In this document: piece after piece, positions 60,172-64,000 of the stretch | Position numbering within the stretch: the first letter of the stretch is position 1 | How the letters are laid out: each line of letters starts with the position of its first letter | Assembly (NCBI RefSeq): GCF_014596575.1 | Contig: NZ_NASZ01000003.1 | Location: 215,288-279,287 of the forward strand | DNA from: Flavobacterium pokkalii | Lineage (GTDB): Bacteria > Bacteroidota > Bacteroidia > Flavobacteriales > Flavobacteriaceae | Length of the DNA: 64,000 bases | Reading direction: 5' to 3' | Translations under genes and position numbers: made by a program | Notes under the pieces: model-generated | Seen by the model: the letters and a program-made list of their open reading frames with translations, nothing else | Databases searched by the model: none | Told to the model about the DNA's origin: nothing

Positions 60172-61719
60172 GTGAATAAAGAATTAATCATTCGATCTAG
60201 TTCTGATTCCGTAGATTTTGCCTTATTAAAAGATGGAAAACTAATTGAATTACACAAAGAAGAAGAAACCAGCAATTTTCAGGTAGGCGATATTTTTATT
60301 GCTAAAATCAGAAAACCTGTTGCCGGACTTAACGCTGCTTTTGTAAATGTAGGTTTTGAAAAAGACGCTTTTTTACATTATCACGACTTAGGCCCTAATC
60401 TAACTTCCCAACTGAAATTCATAAAACTTGTAAGCGCAGGTAAAATAAAAGATTTCTCCCTAAAAAACTTTCAGTTTGAAAAAGAGATAGACAAAGACGG
60501 TACTATTACTGATGTAATCAATGCCAATCAATCTATCTTAGTACAGGTTGTAAAAGAACCAATATCAACCAAAGGCCCAAGAATAAGCGCTGAGCTTTCT
60601 CTTGCCGGACGTTTTATTGTGTTAGTCCCTTTCTCTGACCGCGTTTCTATTTCTCAAAAAATAGAAGACAAAAAAGAAAAAGACCGACTTAAAAAACTGG
60701 TACAATCTATCAAACCAAAAGGATTTGGCGTTATTGTTCGCACAGTAGCCGAAGGCAAAAATACAGCCGAATTAGAAAAAGATTTGCAGAACCTGCTCAG
60801 CAGATGGTCTGCAATGTATAAGAAATTACCAACTGCTCATCATCCCTCAAAAGTTTTGGGTGAACTCAACAGAGCTTCCTCAATACTTAGAGATGTTTTC
60901 AACGATACTTTTACCAGTATTCAAATAGATGATGAAGAGTTGTACCATCAAACCAAGGATTACCTGCAAGAAATTGCACCATCCAAACAATCAATTGTGA
61001 AGTTTTATCAATCAAACGACACGCCTATTTTCGAGAAATTCAATATAGAGAGACAAATCAAAACTTCTTTTGGAAAAACCGTTTCCATGAGTAAAGGAGC
61101 TTATTTAATTATCGAACACACCGAAGCTTTACACGTTATAGACGTGAACAGTGGAAACCGTTCGAATAAAGCGACTAATCAGGAAGACACAGCCATGGAA
61201 GTTAATATGATTGCCGCAGCCGAAATAGCCAGACAATTGCGTTTGCGCGATATGGGCGGAATAATCGTAGTAGATTTTATCGATATGTCGAATCCCGAAA
61301 ACCGCAAAGTCCTCTTCGACTTCCTGAGGGAAGAAATGAGCGATGATAAAGCAAAACACAAAATCTTACCTCCGAGTAAATTTGGATTAGTCCAAATTAC
61401 CAGACAAAGAGTAAGACCGGAAAGAAATATTAAAACCAGAGAAGAAGATCCAAACAATGAAAATGGTGAAATTGAAGCACCAATTTTAATCATTGATAAA
61501 ATCAATGCCGATCTGGAAAGAGTTTTAAAAACCCACAAAAAAGTAGTACTCAATGTACACCCGTTTGTGGCTGCATACCTCAGCAAAGGTTTTCCATCAT
61601 TACGTTCAAAATGGTTTCTTGAACATAAAAAATGGGTGAAAATTATACCACGTGACGCTTACACGTATTTAGAATATCATTTCTTTGACAATAAAGGAAA
61701 TGCTATTACAGAAGACTAA
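60172..61719 (+). CDS. rng: Ribonuclease E/G family protein
   Basis: 515 residues; start GTG at 60172 (VNKELIIRSSS), as no ATG fits. The S1-like domain (about 35-130, FIAKIRKPVAGLNAAFVNVG) leads to the RNase-H-like catalytic core with EALHVIDVNSGN and GGIIVVDFIDM, whose Asp residues bind Mg2+. No zinc-link CPxC motif and no long C-terminal scaffold, so it is of the RNase G size. It processes rRNA 5' ends and decays mRNA. Terminator downstream. Confidence 0.95.
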   Translation: MNKELIIRSSSDSVDFALLKDGKLIELHKEEETSNFQVGDIFIAKIRKPVAGLNAAFVNVGFEKDAFLHYHDLGPNLTSQLKFIKLVSAGKIKDFSLKNFQFEKEIDKDGTITDVINANQSILVQVVKEPISTKGPRISAELSLAGRFIVLVPFSDRVSISQKIEDKKEKDRLKKLVQSIKPKGFGVIVRTVAEGKNTAELEKDLQNLLSRWSAMYKKLPTAHHPSKVLGELNRASSILRDVFNDTFTSIQIDDEELYHQTKDYLQEIAPSKQSIVKFYQSNDTPIFEKFNIERQIKTSFGKTVSMSKGAYLIIEHTEALHVIDVNSGNRSNKATNQEDTAMEVNMIAAAEIARQLRLRDMGGIIVVDFIDMSNPENRKVLFDFLREEMSDDKAKHKILPPSKFGLVQITRQRVRPERNIKTREEDPNNENGEIEAPILIIDKINADLERVLKTHKKVVLNVHPFVAAYLSKGFPSLRSKWFLEHKKWVKIIPRDAYTYLEYHFFDNKGNAITED

Positions 61720-61721
61720 AC

Positions 61722-61757
61722 AAAAAACCGCTTTTCGTGAGATTAGCGGTTTTTTTG
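61722..61757. terminator. Bidirectional terminator between rng and MFS gene
   Basis: AAAAAACCGCT and AGCGGTTTTTT around a 12-base loop, T-runs on both strands. Confidence 0.88.
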
Positions 61758-61779
61758 TGTCTTATTTCTAAAATTTAAA

Positions 61780-62946
61780 TCAAATACTTTGCAACTTCAA
61801 AGCCCGCTGTTTTCTCTGCAAAAACAACACCGTAAACAAAACCCCCATTAAGGACATTCCTATCCCCACTAAATTTGGCGAAGCATAACTATAACCGGCA
61901 ACCAATGGCAAACCACCAAGAAAAGCCCCCAAAGCATTACCAATATTAAATGATGCCTGTATAGCTGCCGAAGCAATCATCTCGGCTCCTACCGCAACCT
62001 GAATCATTAACATTTGAATTGATGCAATAAATGTAAACGAAATACATCCGGTTGAAAACACTAAAAACAAACTAACATAAGGATTATAAGAAAATAAAAA
62101 TACCATAACCAAATCCAAAGCCATCAACAAAAACAACACAACCAGTGTTCTATCAGGCTGAAATGTATCAGCTAATTTACCTCCAATCATATTCCCAACA
62201 ACCATTCCGGCACCAGCTAAAATCAAGATATAAGGAACACTCGTTGCAGAAAAACCTGAAATATCAGTCAATAAAGGCGCTATATAACTAATCCAGCAAA
62301 ACAATCCTCCCACTCCAATAGCAGTTATCAAAATCACCAGCCAAGCTTCAATTTTAGTAAATAACCGCATTTGTTTCTTCATCGACACCTGATCATTAGA
62401 AGGTAAATTTGGCATCCAAAAATAAAGCGAAACAAGTGTTAATACTCCCAAAATTCCGATTAAGATAAAAGTATAACGCCAGGAAAGATGATGACCTATA
62501 AAAGTTCCAATAGGCACCCCGATAAGATTGGCAATTGTTAATCCCGCAAACATAATCGAAATTGCCTGAGCTTCTTTTCCCTTTTCGGCCAGGCGACTGG
62601 CTACTACTGCCCCAACACCAAAAAAAGCTCCATGCGGCAATCCCGACAACAATCGGGTTAAAACAAAAAAACCATAATTTGGCACAACTACAGACAGCGA
62701 ATTAAAAAACGCAAGCATTCCTGCCAAAATTAAAAGCGTTTTTTTGGGCGGATAATTTCGGGCAACAACTACCAATAAAGGCGCACCAATAACTACACCA
62801 AGCGCATAAGCCGAAATTAAATATCCTGCAATTGGAATACTCACATTTAAATCAGCAGCAACATCCGGTAATATTCCCATCATCACAAACTCCGTAATCC
62901 CAATAGTCAAACCTCCCAAAGCCAGTGCCAGCAAACTTTTTTTCAT
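61780..62946 (-). CDS. MFS exporter, AraJ/DHA1-like
   Basis: 388 residues, twelve hydrophobic helices. N-terminal ALALGGLTIGITEFVMMGILPDVAADLNVSIPIAGYLISAYALGVVIGAP in part is characteristic of the AraJ/sugar-efflux and Cmx group of drug:H+ antiporters; the loop-2 motif is VARNYPPKKTLL and helix 5 has IGVPIGTFIGHHLSWRYTFI. It would export a sugar or drug. It is divergent from an AraC-type regulator, its probable controller. Confidence 0.88.
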   Translation of the reverse strand: MKKSLLALALGGLTIGITEFVMMGILPDVAADLNVSIPIAGYLISAYALGVVIGAPLLVVVARNYPPKKTLLILAGMLAFFNSLSVVVPNYGFFVLTRLLSGLPHGAFFGVGAVVASRLAEKGKEAQAISIMFAGLTIANLIGVPIGTFIGHHLSWRYTFILIGILGVLTLVSLYFWMPNLPSNDQVSMKKQMRLFTKIEAWLVILITAIGVGGLFCWISYIAPLLTDISGFSATSVPYILILAGAGMVVGNMIGGKLADTFQPDRTLVVLFLLMALDLVMVFLFSYNPYVSLFLVFSTGCISFTFIASIQMLMIQVAVGAEMIASAAIQASFNIGNALGAFLGGLPLVAGYSYASPNLVGIGMSLMGVLFTVLFLQRKQRALKLQSI

Positions 62947-63076
62947 AACATTCTACCTAAAAAATTAACATTAGAGATTTCTCATTTAAAAAGACAACCT
63001 CTTTTACTTTGCAAATTTATTGACAACTACCTCAAATAAATTGTAATTTTACAACATAAACTTGCAATTTTAGGTT

Positions 63077-63907
63077 ATGAAAAAATTAAATCAATTTGAC
63101 ACCTTAGTCATCGATGAATTTGAGGAAGATCAATACCATCTTCCCCGGCACAGCCATACCTATTACGAGATTATTTACATCATCAAAGGAAGTGGAATCC
63201 ATCAACTGAACAAAAACCTGATTCCGTATCAAAGCGGAGATTTATTTTTACTTTCAACCGATGACGAACATTATTTTGATATTAAAGAAACCACCCGGTT
63301 TTTCTTTATCAAATTTACCGACACCTATTTTAATTCGAATAAAAAACTTTCCTGTGACGAATTTTTACTCAACACACCGGAAAATTTTATGCGCGAACAG
63401 TCACTGAAAGAAAATGTTTTAAAGCTCAACGAAAGTTGTGCTGCTATTTTAAAAAACACCATCGACAACATCCGAACCTACAATAACACCGGAAATATTT
63501 CAACTTCGCCAATTGCTTTTTATCAAATCTTATCCATTTTTGGTTTAATCAAAGAAAGTTTGCAGCAACAAAACATCAAATTTTCAGGCTTCGGAATTGA
63601 CAACGATCAGATTATCTCTTACATTCATCAAAATATTTACAACCCAAAACTGGTGCAAATAAAAACGATTGCTGCTCATTTTAATATTTCTCAAAATTAT
63701 TTCGGAAGTTATTTTAAACGCAATTTCACCATAAGCTATCGGGAATATTGCAACAAGCTACGAACTCAATTAATAGAAAAAAGAATCCAAAACAAACAAC
63801 TGTCGCTAAAACAAATTGCCTACGAATTTGGTTTCACCGATGAAAGCCATCTTTCCAATTATTTTAAAAAACAACGGAATATAAACCCTAGTGCGGTGAA
63901 GAAATAG
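63077..63907 (+). CDS. AraC-family transcriptional regulator
   Basis: 276 residues. N-terminal cupin-like sensor (about 15-100: HLPRHSHTYYEIIYIIKGSG, YQSGDLFLLSTDDEHYF) and a C-terminal double HTH (about 175-276: IKTIAAHFNISQNYFGSYFKRNFTISYREYCNKLRTQ in part, SLKQIAYEFGFTDESHLSNYFKK). It probably controls the divergent MFS gene. The stop codon is three bases from the end of an IS3-family element, so the insertion lies right behind the gene; the last helix is complete. Confidence 0.9.
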   Translation: MKKLNQFDTLVIDEFEEDQYHLPRHSHTYYEIIYIIKGSGIHQLNKNLIPYQSGDLFLLSTDDEHYFDIKETTRFFFIKFTDTYFNSNKKLSCDEFLLNTPENFMREQSLKENVLKLNESCAAILKNTIDNIRTYNNTGNISTSPIAFYQILSIFGLIKESLQQQNIKFSGFGIDNDQIISYIHQNIYNPKLVQIKTIAAHFNISQNYFGSYFKRNFTISYREYCNKLRTQLIEKRIQNKQLSLKQIAYEFGFTDESHLSNYFKKQRNINPSAVKK

Positions 63908-63909
63908 AC

Positions 63910-64000
63910 TGCCCCCAAAAGTTTAGACAAATTTATAATTAATTTTGATAATAATGAGCTCGATATTGTATCGGGCTCATTCCTTTTAAATTCAGCTTTA
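63910..64000 (-). mobile_element. End of an IS3-family insertion sequence (continues past window)
   Basis: TGCCCCCAAAAGTTTAGACA at 63910-63929 is a typical IS3-family terminal inverted repeat. It is followed on the minus strand by the end of a transposase gene. Only 91 bases are inside the window. Confidence 0.8.
63939..64000 (-). CDS. IS3-family transposase, C-terminal fragment (partial)
   Basis: The minus strand encodes KLNLKGMSPIQYRAHYYQN then stop at 63939-63941. G-M/L-S-P-x-Q-Y-R is the standard C-terminus of IS3-family OrfB integrases. The rest lies beyond position 64000, so intactness cannot be judged. Confidence 0.8.
   Translation of the reverse strand, partial: KLNLKGMSPIQYRAHYYQN

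Overview
The window is a piece of a low-GC Bacteroidota chromosome, most probably Flavobacterium or a close relative. The evidence is the gliding genes gldD and gldE, the Flavobacterium-type protein sequences (rplM, rpsI, the ssb/mutY/gldE order), SPII lipoproteins with Asp-rich tails, and recurrent promoters of the Bacteroidota -33/-7 type (TTG, about 19-22 bases, TAnnTTTG) with no obvious Shine-Dalgarno sequences. Most of it is housekeeping chromosome; accessory material is limited to single genes and small repeats.

Layout. 1-4.7 kb: C-terminal part of a DUF2723 membrane protein, a NodB deacetylase, a cysteine-free thioredoxin, a membrane metallophosphoesterase and a small membrane protein resembling a cytochrome oxidase subunit I fragment. 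4.7-10.9 kb: a repeat-rich spacer, polA, a solitary KAP-family P-loop NTPase and an orphan LacI regulator. 11.1-14.1 kb: ribosomal and translation cluster rplM-rpsI-rpsB-tsf with a hairpin leader before rpsB. 14.1-21.4 kb: sugar (probably sucrose) locus, with a LacI regulator, twin perfect LacI-type operators, TonB receptor, SLC45-like MFS transporter, GH100-like hydrolase and PfkB fructokinase. 21.6-23.4 kb: queuosine-precursor transporter, lipoprotein, tag. 23.5-30.6 kb: TPP riboswitch and thiS-thiC-tenI-thiD-thiE-thiG-thiH-thiF. 30.8-36.2 kb: aat, DUF3127, histidine kinase, transglutaminase-like protein, HIT, greA, Rieske-like lipoprotein. 36.3-42.2 kb (minus): a TonB receptor under a second TPP riboswitch, arfB, DUF4301, PnuC-type transporter, GGGP synthase. 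42.2-45.0 kb: Crp/Fnr regulator, small membrane protein, truncated haemoglobin, a RAYT-like transposase with its palindromic repeats, and a phosphopantetheinyl transferase. 45.2-55.9 kb: ahcY, lipoproteins, TPR protein, outer-membrane beta-barrel protein, rpmA/rplU, an M16 peptidase pair. 55.9-61.7 kb: mutY-ssb-gldE-gldD, then HU, a 30-residue basic protein and rng. 61.8-64 kb: MFS exporter, AraC regulator and the end of an IS3-family element that runs off the window.

How the genes work together. Two thiamin systems sit about 8 kb apart, both under TPP riboswitches: de novo synthesis (thi operon) and outer-membrane uptake (TonB receptor), with a PnuC-type inner-membrane transporter nearby. 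The sugar locus forms a full path from outer membrane to phosphorylated hexose. The Crp/Fnr regulator, a palindrome placed like an activator site, and the haemoglobin operon look like a small nitrosative/oxygen-stress unit.

The most unusual signals are: the RAYT gene flanked by, and internally carrying, the same palindrome; interspersed spacer repeats that have become part of coding sequences, including a TonB receptor signal peptide; catalytically stripped relatives of known folds (cysteine-free thioredoxin, Rieske-like protein without histidine ligands, ThiF without zinc cysteines); and the KAP NTPase. I found no CRISPR array, tRNA or rRNA gene. No clearly new multi-gene system could be demonstrated.
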